From Candidatus Sericytochromatia bacterium S15B-MN24 CBMW_12 (GTDB lineage Bacteria; Cyanobacteriota; Sericytochromatia; S15B-MN24; UBA4093): a stretch of 64,000 nt of DNA. Each line of letters starts with the position of its first letter. Within the stretch, counting starts at the first letter, position 1. Under the pieces are notes generated by a model. The model was not told the DNA's origin and made no database searches. It worked only from the letters and a program-made list of their open reading frames with translations. Where the stretch lies: assembly GCA_002083825.1 (NCBI GenBank), contig DAZV01000037.1:1-64000 (forward strand), in the 5' to 3' direction. Positions 16,444 to 26,283 of this stretch are shown piece after piece. The position numbers and the translations under genes were made by a program.

Positions 16444-18081
16444 TTACTCCGTTAACTGCCATTCATGTGCGTTCCAGAAGTTGCTGTTGGCCGCGCCGCT
16501 CGGCTTGAAGTTGAGAAGCTTGGCGGAGGCGACGTCGAGGTTGGTCCACCAGAGCAGCGGAATCATCGGGACGTCCTCGGCGAGGATGGCCTGCGCGCGC
16601 TGGTAGATCCGCTTGCGCTCCTCGCGATCCAGCGAGACCAGGCCCGCTTCCAGCAGGCGATCCATCTCGGCGTTCTTCCAGCGAACCTGGTTTTGCCCGT
16701 TGGGCGGCATCGCCTTGGAGTGCCAGAGGTAGATGTTGTTGGGATCCACGTTCGAGACCCAGGCGTAGAGCGACATGTCGAACTTGCCGCCCCGGAGGTG
16801 GCCATCGGGATAGGGCCCGAAGAGGATGGCGCCGGGGTAGTTGTCGATGGTGAGATCGATGCCGACCTGCTTCATGTAGTGCTGAACGAGCAGCTCGGTC
16901 AGCTCCCGGGGCTTGCGCCCAGCCGTCGAGGAAATCTTCACGGCGAAGCGCAGGCCGTCCTTGACCCGGACGCCGTCGCTTCCGACCTTCCATCCGGCCT
17001 CGTCGAGAAGGGCCTTGGCCTTTTCGGGATCGAAGGGGTAGCGGTTCTCGACCTCGGGATTGTAGTGGTAGTTGAGCGGACTCTTGTCCGACCAAGCTTC
17101 CAGCCAGAGTCCCTTGAAGATGTACTGGGAGATTTCCTTCTTGTTGATGGCGTGGGCGATCGCCTGCCGCACCCGGCGGTCCTGGAAGTAAGGCTTTTCC
17201 AGGTTGAGGTCGATATGCTCGTAGGTGGCGGCGGGCGTCTCGTAGATCGTCATTCCATGCAAGCTTTTCAGCGCCTGGTACTGCGTGATGGCCGCATGCT
17301 GGTAGAGATGCAGGCCCCCGCTCTTCAACTGCACGAAGGCCGAGTTCTCGTCGGGGATGAACTTGTAGATGATCCGATCGAGGTGGGGCTTGCCGCGCCA
17401 GTAGTCGGGATTGGCCGTCACGGTGATGGAGTCGCCGGACTTCCAGCTCTCGAACTTGAAGGGTCCCGTGCCCACGGGGGCGCGGTTGAAGGGATCCTTG
17501 TTGAGATCCTTGGAGTGCTCGAGAAGGTGCTTGGGAATCAGCTTGTCGTACATCTCGACGTAGGGAGCGTAGAGCTGGTCGAAGTGAATTCGCACGGTAT
17601 GCGGATTGACTATCTCGACGCGGGAGACCTTGTCGTAGCCTTCACGGCTCACGACCTTGACCTTGGTGTTCATGTAGACCGCATGGGTGAAGGCCACGTC
17701 ATCGGCCGTGAACGGGTGGCCGTCGTGCCAGCGCACGCCCTTGCGAAGCTTGTAGGTGACGACCATGCCCTTGCCCACCCGCTTGACTCCGCCGTTCTCC
17801 AAAGTGGGGACTTCCTCGGCGAGGTCGGGGATGTACTTCAGCTCGTTGTCATAGGTGACGAGGCTGCTCAAGATGGGCGTGACCACGTCGGTGGTGGCCA
17901 GCATGCTGGAGATGACCTTGTTGAGGGCATCGGGTTCCTGCTGCTCCTGGACGATGACCGTCCCGCCTTCGATGGGTTTGCCGGGGGCCGAAACGACCGG
18001 GTGCTCTCCTTGCGGAGAGCACCCGGTAAGCAAGACGGCAGCAACGACGGAAGCGACGAAAATGCTCTGATTCTGCTTCAT
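16444..18081 (-). CDS. oppA: Oligopeptide-binding lipoprotein (SBP family 5)
   Basis: Solute-binding lipoprotein of 545 residues. Signal sequence with lipobox LLTGC at residues 17-21. Core family blocks: EVPTLENGGVKRVGKGMVVTYKLRKGVRWHDG near residue 90, PFTADDVAFTH, GTGPFKFESWKSGDSITVTANPDYW near 205, and VRQAIAHAINKKEI. The C-terminal QAILAEDVPMIPLLW is also typical. It sits between the ATPase and permease genes, an order seen in several opp/app operons. The ligand is probably peptide but could be another substrate of this broad family. Confidence 0.92.
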   Translation of the reverse strand: MKQNQSIFVASVVAAVLLTGCSPQGEHPVVSAPGKPIEGGTVIVQEQQEPDALNKVISSMLATTDVVTPILSSLVTYDNELKYIPDLAEEVPTLENGGVKRVGKGMVVTYKLRKGVRWHDGHPFTADDVAFTHAVYMNTKVKVVSREGYDKVSRVEIVNPHTVRIHFDQLYAPYVEMYDKLIPKHLLEHSKDLNKDPFNRAPVGTGPFKFESWKSGDSITVTANPDYWRGKPHLDRIIYKFIPDENSAFVQLKSGGLHLYQHAAITQYQALKSLHGMTIYETPAATYEHIDLNLEKPYFQDRRVRQAIAHAINKKEISQYIFKGLWLEAWSDKSPLNYHYNPEVENRYPFDPEKAKALLDEAGWKVGSDGVRVKDGLRFAVKISSTAGRKPRELTELLVQHYMKQVGIDLTIDNYPGAILFGPYPDGHLRGGKFDMSLYAWVSNVDPNNIYLWHSKAMPPNGQNQVRWKNAEMDRLLEAGLVSLDREERKRIYQRAQAILAEDVPMIPLLWWTNLDVASAKLLNFKPSGAANSNFWNAHEWQLTE

Positions 18082-18096
18082 CTTTGCGCCCCAGAC

Positions 18097-19128
<1,032 letters not shown>

Positions 19129-20103
19129 TTACTTGGACTCCTTCGTCAACCAGCAGCGCACGAGGTGGCCTTGCTCGACCGTATCGAGGGCGGGAACCTC
19201 CCGGCACTTTGCCATGTAGTGCTTGCAGCGGGGACCGAACGAGCAGCCCTGCGGCAACTTGGCCAGATTGGGTGGCTGTCCTTCGATGGGCTGTAGCCGT
19301 TCCTTGCGCTCGCCGAGCTTGGGAATCGAGTTGAGCAAGCCCTGGGTGTAGGGATGCTTGGGGTTTCTGAAGAGCGTGTGGACGTCGGAGTACTCGACGA
19401 CCTTGCCGGCGTACATGACCGCCACGAAGTCGCACATCTCGGCCACCACTCCCATGTCGTGGGTGATGAGCACGATGGCGGAGTTGCGCTCGTCGCGAAT
19501 TTCGCGCATGAGGTCCAGGATCTGGGCCTGAATCGTGACGTCGAGGGCCGTGGTCGGCTCGTCGGCAATCAGGAGATCGGGCTCGCAGGAGAGCGCCATC
19601 GCGATGATGGCGCGCTGGCGCATGCCGCCCGAGAACTGGTGGGGGTAATCATCCACCCGCGACTCGGGGCTGGGGATGCCCACCGCGGCGAGCATGGCGA
19701 TGGCCTTCTGGCGCGCATCGGCCTTGCCGAGCTTCTGGTGGAGGATGATGGCTTCCATGATCTGCTCGCCGATGGTCAGGACCGGGTTGAGCGACGTCAT
19801 GGGGTCCTGAGAGATCAGGGCGATCCGGTTGCCCCGGATCTCGCGCATCTCGTTCTCGCTGAGATTGAGAAGATTCTTGCCTTGGAAAAGGATCTGACCG
19901 CCGACGATCTTGCCCTGCGGCTGGGCCACGAGACGCATGATGGAGAGCGAGGTAATGCTCTTCCCGCAGCCGGATTCACCGACGATGCCCAGGATCTGGC
20001 CCTTCTGGACCTCGAAGTCGACCCCATCTACCGCCTTGACGATGCCTTCTTCGGTGGTGAAGTGGGTCTGCAACCCCGAAACCTTGAGCAACGCTTCTGC
20101 CAC
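19129..20103 (-). CDS. oppD: Oligopeptide ABC transporter ATPase OppD
   Basis: First gene of the opp operon, 324 residues. Start codon is GTG (20103) preceded by GAGGAGGATCC. Walker [15 protein letters not shown], signature [15 protein letters not shown], Walker [15 protein letters not shown] and switch region [14 protein letters not shown] are all intact. The C-terminal domain has [17 protein letters not shown]. OppD and OppF form a heterodimeric motor for the OppBC channel. The WYL-domain gene lies upstream in the same direction. Confidence 0.96.
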   Translation of the reverse strand: MAEALLKVSGLQTHFTTEEGIVKAVDGVDFEVQKGQILGIVGESGCGKSITSLSIMRLVAQPQGKIVGGQILFQGKNLLNLSENEMREIRGNRIALISQDPMTSLNPVLTIGEQIMEAIILHQKLGKADARQKAIAMLAAVGIPSPESRVDDYPHQFSGGMRQRAIIAMALSCEPDLLIADEPTTALDVTIQAQILDLMREIRDERNSAIVLITHDMGVVAEMCDFVAVMYAGKVVEYSDVHTLFRNPKHPYTQGLLNSIPKLGERKERLQPIEGQPPNLAKLPQGCSFGPRCKHYMAKCREVPALDTVEQGHLVRCWLTKESK

Positions 20104-20435
20104 GGATCCTCCTCAGAACACGCCCTGGGGCGCCGGTACGATCACCTTTTCATTAGAGCAAGCTCGTTTCTTCAGGACAGCGAGAGATGGAAATACGCCC
20201 CATGATCCCTCACGGCGTTCTCTCGCTGCCTTAATCAACAGCCGCTGGCGCTAAATGGCCGCAATGGGCACTCATATAGCGAAAAAGGGGGAAGATCAAC
20301 TCTTCCCTCCCGGAAACGTTAACATACTGCCCCCTCCCTGTCCAGTGGAGGCGGGGCTTTGCGGCATCCGTCCCCGGAAGCGCCGCGGCGTTATCAGTTT
20401 CGCCGCAAAACCCCATCCTTCAGGCGCGGGGAGTG
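20104..20435. other. Leader/promoter region of the opp operon
   Basis: A 332-base non-coding stretch between the WYL gene and oppD, both minus strand. I see no credible gene. Minus-strand TCTAAT (20152-20157) is a possible -10 but has a poor -35. Arms GGGGTTTTGCGGC and GCCGCAAAGCCCC (about 20350-20412, minus strand) could pair across a 37-base loop containing CGCCGCGGCG, a possible terminator or structured leader. Confidence 0.45.
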
Positions 20436-21017
20436 TCAACCTTCCTCCTCGTCGTCATCGAGATCGAAGTACTCCTCGAGGGAAAACGCCTGAGGGGGTT
20501 CGAAGGCGTAGGGCGTGAGCGTGGCTTCCTTGATCCGATCCACGCGGAATACCCGCATGTCCTCGCGCAGGTGACAGTAGGCCACCATCCAGAGGAGATT
20601 CCCCTCCGGCTTGAGCCCGTAGGGGTCGACCCGCCGGGTCGTGAACTCCTCGCGGGTCATCGAGTAGTAGTTGATCTCGACCGAGAGGCTCTCGGCCAGA
20701 CCTTCCTCGATCACGGGACGGGTTTCCGTGATCGAGTACATCGGCAGGGGATGCGAGGAATCCGCCGTGATGGCCTGCAGGGGATCCACCGAGGCCATCA
20801 CGATGTCATCGACGATCTCGTCGGTCATCGCCACCAGATCGGTCGGAATCGCTCCGCTGAGCTTGCTCATCAAGCCCGACATGAGCTGCTCCTGCGACTT
20901 CCCATTGAACTCGATCGCCTCGACCATCTCGTCGAGAAGCTTCAGCCCCACCAAGAGGAGCACCGCCTCGTCCATCGAGAGACGAAGCGGGAGCTTTGAG
21001 GGTTCTTGCAAACGCAT
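20436..21017 (-). CDS. WYL-domain protein lacking a visible HTH
   Basis: About 193 residues. The C-terminal half is a WYL-type domain: VEINYYSMTREEFTTRRVDPYGLKPEGNLLWMVAYCHLREDMRVFRVDRIKEATLT. WYL domains act as ligand- or nucleic-acid-sensing modules of transcription regulators. The N-terminal half is helical (MDEAVLLLVGLKLLDEMVEAIEF), like the linker region of WYL regulators. The usual N-terminal winged helix is missing: an in-frame TGA lies five codons before the ATG. The C-terminal end is strongly acidic (DLDDDEEEG). GAGAGGAG abuts the ATG, an unusually short spacing. It may partner another protein or be a truncated regulator. A clear promoter lies upstream. Confidence 0.8.
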   Translation of the reverse strand: MRLQEPSKLPLRLSMDEAVLLLVGLKLLDEMVEAIEFNGKSQEQLMSGLMSKLSGAIPTDLVAMTDEIVDDIVMASVDPLQAITADSSHPLPMYSITETRPVIEEGLAESLSVEINYYSMTREEFTTRRVDPYGLKPEGNLLWMVAYCHLREDMRVFRVDRIKEATLTPYAFEPPQAFSLEEYFDLDDDEEEG

Positions 21018-21092
21018 CTCCTCTCGGAATCAAAGCGGCACGGGAAGCGGATTTGAGCCTTGCCATGGTCGGATAGGCTTGATTACCCGGTC

Positions 21093-21121
21093 ATCTTACG
21101 GGGACGGGTCCCATCTGTCAA
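21093..21121 (-). promoter_or_regulatory. Sigma-70 type promoter for the WYL gene
   Basis: On the minus strand TTGACA (21121-21116), 17-base spacer, TAAGAT (21098-21093; 4 of 6). It ends about 75 bases before the WYL gene start. Confidence 0.72.
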
Positions 21122-21233
21122 ACGCATCCGAGCCCCGGCCCCACGGTCCTTCCTCAGAGATTCGAGCAAGCGCCCCATGGGTATGAAGCCCTCGTTCACC
21201 GAGGGAAAGATTGCACGCTGAGGGGTCCGAATC

Positions 21234-23093
21234 ATGAGACAGCAGAGGGCATGGGCGTTGGTCCTGGGACTTGCGACGCTTGGTCTGGCCGGATGCGAGA
21301 CGTCCGATCTGACCATCGCCGACAACGACTACCTGAACCTGCCAACCGGACAGCGGACCGCCCGCGGTGATACCCTGCCCGGCACGCTCCCTCCCGGCGG
21401 CGCATCCGGAAACGGCTCGACCGATAGCGGATCCACCGGAGGCGAAAGCCCGATCGGTGAAACCGGAACCAACCCTTCCAGCGTCAGCCTCGCGGAGGCC
21501 CTCTGGATCGGAGCCCTCTATCCCGGTAGCTCGCCCGTCAACGTCGCCATCTCCCAGGCCCCCAAGGGCTTCTTGGCCCTTGCCGCCGCCACCGACGTCG
21601 TCTCCCCCCTCTCGGTGAACTGGGCCATCCAGGGCGCTTACCAAGCGTTCGGCTCCGCTCCCGCCCTTCAATCGCTCGGCCAGACGCGCCTCCCCTCGGA
21701 TCGCTCGGCCAAGGAAGTGGAACTGCGCGAGCGCCTCGCGACGATCTCCCGTCCCGCCATGTCCCGCTTCGACGCCCAGCATGTTCCGATCCGACAACTC
21801 GCTCAATCGCCCACCTACGTGAAGATCGACAGCACAACCCCCAACGTCGAGGTCGTCGTCAAGCACAGCGAAAGCGGCATCACCGAAAACGGCGCCACCC
21901 GCCAAAAGTTCGTCATCCTCGTGGACAAGCGAGACGACGCCACCCTCTTCAGCGACAGCTACGGCAAAAAGCTACTCGTCGACCTCGTCAAGGAAATAAA
22001 GGAACAGATCTACCCCACGAACCGCCAGCTCTTCGGCAACGACCCGACCGCCGGCGAAGGTCAGGTCAAAGGCCTCGGAATCGAGACCGACACCACCTAC
22101 TTCGTGATCTCGCGAAGCGTCAACAACGACAGCAACATCACCGACAACGGCAAGGGCCAAGAAACCAGCACCCTCGGCTACTTCTACCTCGGCGACCTCC
22201 TGAGCGACGATCCCTACAACGGGGGCACCGCCCACTCCAACCGCGCCAAGATGCTCTACCTCGCCTCGAGCCAGGTCTACGAAGCCAAGGTCGGCATGTC
22301 CATGAATGACCTCTCGGACTTCAACGATCTCTGCGGAACGATCGCCCACGAGCTCCAGCACCTCCTCTTCTCATGGGGCCGCATCCAGGCAATCGGATTG
22401 AGCGGACGATTCGCCGAAAACCTATCCTACGCTGACGCATGGATCGACGAGGGGCTCGCCATGGTCGCCATGGCAGCCAACGGCTACGGCCCGGAAGGCT
22501 TGAAGTCCGGCACTCAGGTGGCCCTTCACGATCGGGCGTTTCTCGAAGAAGCCCCCCTTTACTCCCTGACGAACTTCTACGCCAAGCGACCCAACCAACA
22601 CCCCACTCCGGCAGGACAGTGGGTGGAAAACCCCAACGATGCTTATGGCATGGCTCACCTCTTCGCCCAGTACATGGTCGATCAGCAGGGAAGCGACATC
22701 ATCGGGAAGATTCTCGCGAGCACCAAGAACTTGAAAGCCGACGGAGCCATGGAGGCCGCGAACATCAGCCCCACGGGCATCGTCGCGGATGCCCTGAAGC
22801 AAGACGGCGGAAACCTGGCCGTCCTGTTCGGTGACTTCGCGACTGCCCTGGCCCTCGACGGGACGCCCACTCTCGCGGCGGGCTCCACCTCATTCTGGAA
22901 GCGCTACGGGATCAGCGGAGTCAACATTCGCTCGGTGAGGCTCGGCGGCCCCAAGGCGAGCACCTCCTCACCCTTGGCCCCTCGGCCCTTCGGCGTGACC
23001 TACCTCAAGCCGGACAGCCTACCCACCAGTTCGTCGGCCCTCAAGCTGACCGGCGGAAGCGGTCTCAGCACCCGTCTCATCCTTCACAAGTAA
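21234..23093 (+). CDS. Secreted HExxH zinc metallopeptidase-like lipoprotein (M30-like)
   Basis: Lipoprotein of 619 residues: signal with lipobox LAGC, then a low-complexity Gly/Ser/Thr linker (about residues 45-75). The catalytic core has CGTIAHELQHLLF near residue 370 (HExxH) and AWIDEGLAMVAMA about 35 residues later, the glutamate expected as third zinc ligand in gluzincins. This resembles the M30/hyicolysin-type arrangement (AHExQH followed by WxxEG). The rest has no recognised domain. It is probably exported to the envelope or cell surface as a protease; substrate unknown. A TGAGGGG ribosome site precedes ATG. It is convergent with a second HExxH-like protein. Confidence 0.8.
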   Translation: MRQQRAWALVLGLATLGLAGCETSDLTIADNDYLNLPTGQRTARGDTLPGTLPPGGASGNGSTDSGSTGGESPIGETGTNPSSVSLAEALWIGALYPGSSPVNVAISQAPKGFLALAAATDVVSPLSVNWAIQGAYQAFGSAPALQSLGQTRLPSDRSAKEVELRERLATISRPAMSRFDAQHVPIRQLAQSPTYVKIDSTTPNVEVVVKHSESGITENGATRQKFVILVDKRDDATLFSDSYGKKLLVDLVKEIKEQIYPTNRQLFGNDPTAGEGQVKGLGIETDTTYFVISRSVNNDSNITDNGKGQETSTLGYFYLGDLLSDDPYNGGTAHSNRAKMLYLASSQVYEAKVGMSMNDLSDFNDLCGTIAHELQHLLFSWGRIQAIGLSGRFAENLSYADAWIDEGLAMVAMAANGYGPEGLKSGTQVALHDRAFLEEAPLYSLTNFYAKRPNQHPTPAGQWVENPNDAYGMAHLFAQYMVDQQGSDIIGKILASTKNLKADGAMEAANISPTGIVADALKQDGGNLAVLFGDFATALALDGTPTLAAGSTSFWKRYGISGVNIRSVRLGGPKASTSSPLAPRPFGVTYLKPDSLPTSSSALKLTGGSGLSTRLILHK

Positions 23094-23122
23094 GGCCGAT
23101 TCACCGACTAACCGCGCCGCGC

Positions 23123-26113
23123 TCAGAACGAGACGCCCCACGTCGTGTAGAACTGAACTCCCCCCCCCGGACTCAGTCCCTGGGCAGCGCCCAGGCGGAT
23201 CTCGGTGGGAACCTGGTTGAGGAAGATCTTGGCCCGGCCTTCCAGCCCGAGGCCGTGCTTGATGCGTCCGAGCGTGAGCTCGTCACGGCTGCCCGCCAAC
23301 CCTACGTCGTAGAAGGCCGCCCCGTGCAGGGTATCGAGGAAGAACGGCAGCGTTCCGAGGCCCGAGTGCACTTCCAAGACCGGGAAGCGGTATTCCATGC
23401 TTCCCGCGAGCAGATGGCTCCCCTGCAGGATCCCATAGCCGTAGCCCCTCAAGGGAACCGCGCTGACGTCCCCGATGAACCGAAGATCCGTGTAGATCGA
23501 GGGAAGCGTCGAGAAGGATCCTCCCAGGACGTAGTCGCCGCCGGGCCTCCCCAGATTGAGCCCGCCAGCCATGCGCCAGCCGAGCACGTGACGCTTCCAG
23601 GGCAGGGCATGATAAGAACGGTAATCCCCGCTCAGGCGGTTGAATCCGGACTGCCCTCCCAGGCCGGAGGGTGCCAGTTCGTAGGTGAGCGAGCCGAGGT
23701 TTCCGCTCTCGGGGCTGATGGCGAAGCTCGGGCGGAAGTTGTCGGCGTGGCGCCACTGGGCGTAGACCGAGTGGGTGAGGCCTTCGGGGGCCGCGGCGAT
23801 CGCCCTTTCCAAGCTCGCGCGCTCTCCCGCCTCCAGCCCCGCTGGATCCGTCACCGGCTGCGCGCCTTGGCGTTTCAGGACACCGAGTTCCGAGACCGAC
23901 CGGAAGCGATACCCCAACGTCAAACTGTCTCCCATGACCGAAAGATGCCCCAGCGCCTGGCTCGGCATGCCGGGAACGGTGACTCCGAAGTCCCCCTGGA
24001 CCCGCCGGATTCGGCGCTCCAGGGTCTGGCCCACCCCGTAGAGGCTGGGCAGGTCACTCAAACTGAGGTTGAGGCTGGGGGAAAGCTCGTCGTTCTGGTA
24101 ATACAGCGAGTAGAAGGGGCGCTGGCTCACGAGCTCCGCTCCCGCCGACAGGTAGACCTGGTGCTTGAGCAAGACATCCAGACCGTAGGTCGTCGCTCCC
24201 AGCCAGAGGCCGTGGGAGCCGTAGTCCCCGATGGGGCTCCAGACCTTGGGCGTGAGGGTCGGCCAGGGAGAGTAGGGGCGAGAAGGAAAGGGCGTGGGAT
24301 CGAGCGGTAGCGTCTCGCCTCGGGCTTCCGGCAGGGCGGCCAGGGAGCCGTCGGTTTCGAAGGCCAAGGCGGGCCCTTCGATGGGCCGCCAGGTTTCCGG
24401 CTCGAACGGCATGAGGTGGATGTCGAAGCCGCGAGAAGTGTAGAGCGAAAAGGCGAGTTGCCGGCCATCCGGGGAGACGGCGGGCTCCAGGGCGCCGCCG
24501 ACCACGTTGGTCACCTGAAAGACCTTCTCGTCCGCCAGCCTCACGGCATGCAGGTTGAAAACCCCCGTGCGATCCGAGCTGTATAGGAGCCACTTGCCGT
24601 CAGGGCTCCAGGCGGGCGCGGTCTCCACGGCCAGATCGCGCATGAGCGGCCGCATGGCGCCCGTCGCGGGGTCGATCAGGTAGAGATCCCGGCAGCCGTC
24701 CTTCCAGACCGAGGCGGCGACCTGCGTTCCGTCAGGCGACCAGGCGAGACCCGAGATCTGCATGCCGTCCGAGCCCTGGGTCAGACGCTCGATGAGCTGG
24801 CCATTCTCGTCGAAACGCGCCAGATCGCTGCGCCCCTTGCCGTTCAGAACCGCCAGGATCTGCTTTCCATCCGGCGAGACCGCCGGATCCTTGGCGCGCA
24901 TGCCGGTGGTGAGTCGTTTCACCTTGCGCGCGTCAACATCCAGCCGGTAGAGGTCGAAGACGGAGTTGAAGCGATTCACGTCGTCGTAGGCGGCGAAGAG
25001 GAGCTGCTTGCCGTCGCGGGTGGGCTGGTAACTGCCGAAAGGGCTCTTGTAGATCATGCGGCGCGGCGGCTTGCCGTCGAGCGCGTCGCGAAGAAGCACG
25101 GAGAACTCGCCTCGGACGTACTCGGGGTAAAGCAGGTTTCCGTCGGGAAGCCAGCGGGGATGCCGGTGATAGCCTCCCGAACGGGTGACGGCTCGGCTAT
25201 CCGTGAGGGCGTGGCGCCGGATGCCTTCAAGCTGCCGCTGGGCCCGCGCCTTCAGGAAGGCGTGGAGTTCGCCCCAGAGGACGTAGGCGTCCTTGCCGGG
25301 AATGACCTGCCTGATGGCCCAGTTGATGCCCAGGAGGGGCATGGCGGCGTACTGATGGGCGATTCGGGCCGGCACGTCGGCCCCGTAGGTCGAGATCATG
25401 TAGCGATAGAAGTAAGTGCCGTAAAGGTAGGCGCCGTTCCCGCCGGGGCCGCCGCCCAGGTAGGGCGCGCCCGCCTGGTCGATGGAGGCGAGCTTGCCGT
25501 CGAGGGCGAGGCTGCGGAGGATCATGTCGAAGTCGCCCTCGCGGCCGCGGCCGCCGGTGGTGAATTCGGTCTCCATGTGGACGGCCAACCCCTCGATCAG
25601 GAAGCTGGGCTGGATGAGGTTGGGGTAGAGGGCGCGCCCCAGGAGGCGATTCACCCAGTCGGAGACGCCGTCGGTGGTCTCGAGGTGAAGGATGTGGGTG
25701 TACTCGTGGGTGATGAGGTGCTTGAGCCAGGAGTCATACTTGCCCCAGAGCATGTCCTGATCCGGGGGCGTGAGGTAGAGCTGGATCTGGTTGTTGGGGT
25801 AGGGAAAGGCGAAGCCGTTGGTGGTGTCCTGGCTGTCGAGGAGGACCAGTTCCGTGCGCATGGTGGGCGCGTGGCGCATGACCGGGACGAGCTTGGAATG
25901 GGCCTCCTCGGCGAAGTGGGCGGCTTTCTGGGCGATCGCCTCGTACCCCTCCACGTAGTTGACCCGGAAGTGAGGCGTCTCCAAGGTATGCCAGCGCAGC
26001 GCCGGATCGATGGTCGTGGCAGCTTGGGCGAAATGGGGGGTCGCCAGCAGCAAGGACGCGGCAAGCAGCGCACGGATCCGCAATCGAGACTCGCTTTCTA
26101 TCAACGCATTCAC
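23123..26113 (-). CDS. Exported HEYTH protease-like / WD40-like propeller / beta-barrel protein (paralogue A)
   Basis: Large exported protein, 996 residues. A signal peptide (LLAASLLLATPHFAQA) leads into a gluzincin-like domain with LITHEYTHILHLE near residue 138 and FLIEGLAVHMETE about 40 residues on, giving HExxH plus a downstream Glu. A TolB/PD40-type propeller follows (repeats such as PAVSPDGKQILAVLN, LAWSPDGTQVAAS, PAWSPDGKWLLYSSDRTGVFNL). The last roughly 350 residues look like outer-membrane barrel strands and end in Phe (TTWGVSF), a beta-signal-like C terminus. I read it as an outer-membrane protein with a periplasmic or surface peptidase/propeller. It is divergent from paralogue B. 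Confidence 0.82.
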   Translation of the reverse strand: MNALIESESRLRIRALLAASLLLATPHFAQAATTIDPALRWHTLETPHFRVNYVEGYEAIAQKAAHFAEEAHSKLVPVMRHAPTMRTELVLLDSQDTTNGFAFPYPNNQIQLYLTPPDQDMLWGKYDSWLKHLITHEYTHILHLETTDGVSDWVNRLLGRALYPNLIQPSFLIEGLAVHMETEFTTGGRGREGDFDMILRSLALDGKLASIDQAGAPYLGGGPGGNGAYLYGTYFYRYMISTYGADVPARIAHQYAAMPLLGINWAIRQVIPGKDAYVLWGELHAFLKARAQRQLEGIRRHALTDSRAVTRSGGYHRHPRWLPDGNLLYPEYVRGEFSVLLRDALDGKPPRRMIYKSPFGSYQPTRDGKQLLFAAYDDVNRFNSVFDLYRLDVDARKVKRLTTGMRAKDPAVSPDGKQILAVLNGKGRSDLARFDENGQLIERLTQGSDGMQISGLAWSPDGTQVAASVWKDGCRDLYLIDPATGAMRPLMRDLAVETAPAWSPDGKWLLYSSDRTGVFNLHAVRLADEKVFQVTNVVGGALEPAVSPDGRQLAFSLYTSRGFDIHLMPFEPETWRPIEGPALAFETDGSLAALPEARGETLPLDPTPFPSRPYSPWPTLTPKVWSPIGDYGSHGLWLGATTYGLDVLLKHQVYLSAGAELVSQRPFYSLYYQNDELSPSLNLSLSDLPSLYGVGQTLERRIRRVQGDFGVTVPGMPSQALGHLSVMGDSLTLGYRFRSVSELGVLKRQGAQPVTDPAGLEAGERASLERAIAAAPEGLTHSVYAQWRHADNFRPSFAISPESGNLGSLTYELAPSGLGGQSGFNRLSGDYRSYHALPWKRHVLGWRMAGGLNLGRPGGDYVLGGSFSTLPSIYTDLRFIGDVSAVPLRGYGYGILQGSHLLAGSMEYRFPVLEVHSGLGTLPFFLDTLHGAAFYDVGLAGSRDELTLGRIKHGLGLEGRAKIFLNQVPTEIRLGAAQGLSPGGGVQFYTTWGVSF

Positions 26114-26283
26114 CGCCTCATGTTACCGCAAAAAAACTCCCACGCTCCGCAAAAGCCGCCCGCTTTCAATTTCGGCTCCGAAAGTCGGGCCATCCCTGGC
26201 CACCGGCGAAGCGCGTTTAGCCTACCGACCGAAGGGCATAAGGAAATGAACCCCGTTCGAAGCGCAAAGGACACGGAGAGGGC

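Noticed and set aside
20152-20180. TCTAAT as opp promoter -10
   Set aside because: Hexamer is good but the -35 region matches at only about three positions; kept as a note in the intergenic entry only.
20806-21066. ORF in another frame that might supply the missing HTH of the WYL protein
   Set aside because: Its peptide (MARLKSASRAALIPRGD...) does not look like a winged helix, so a simple frameshift is not supported.
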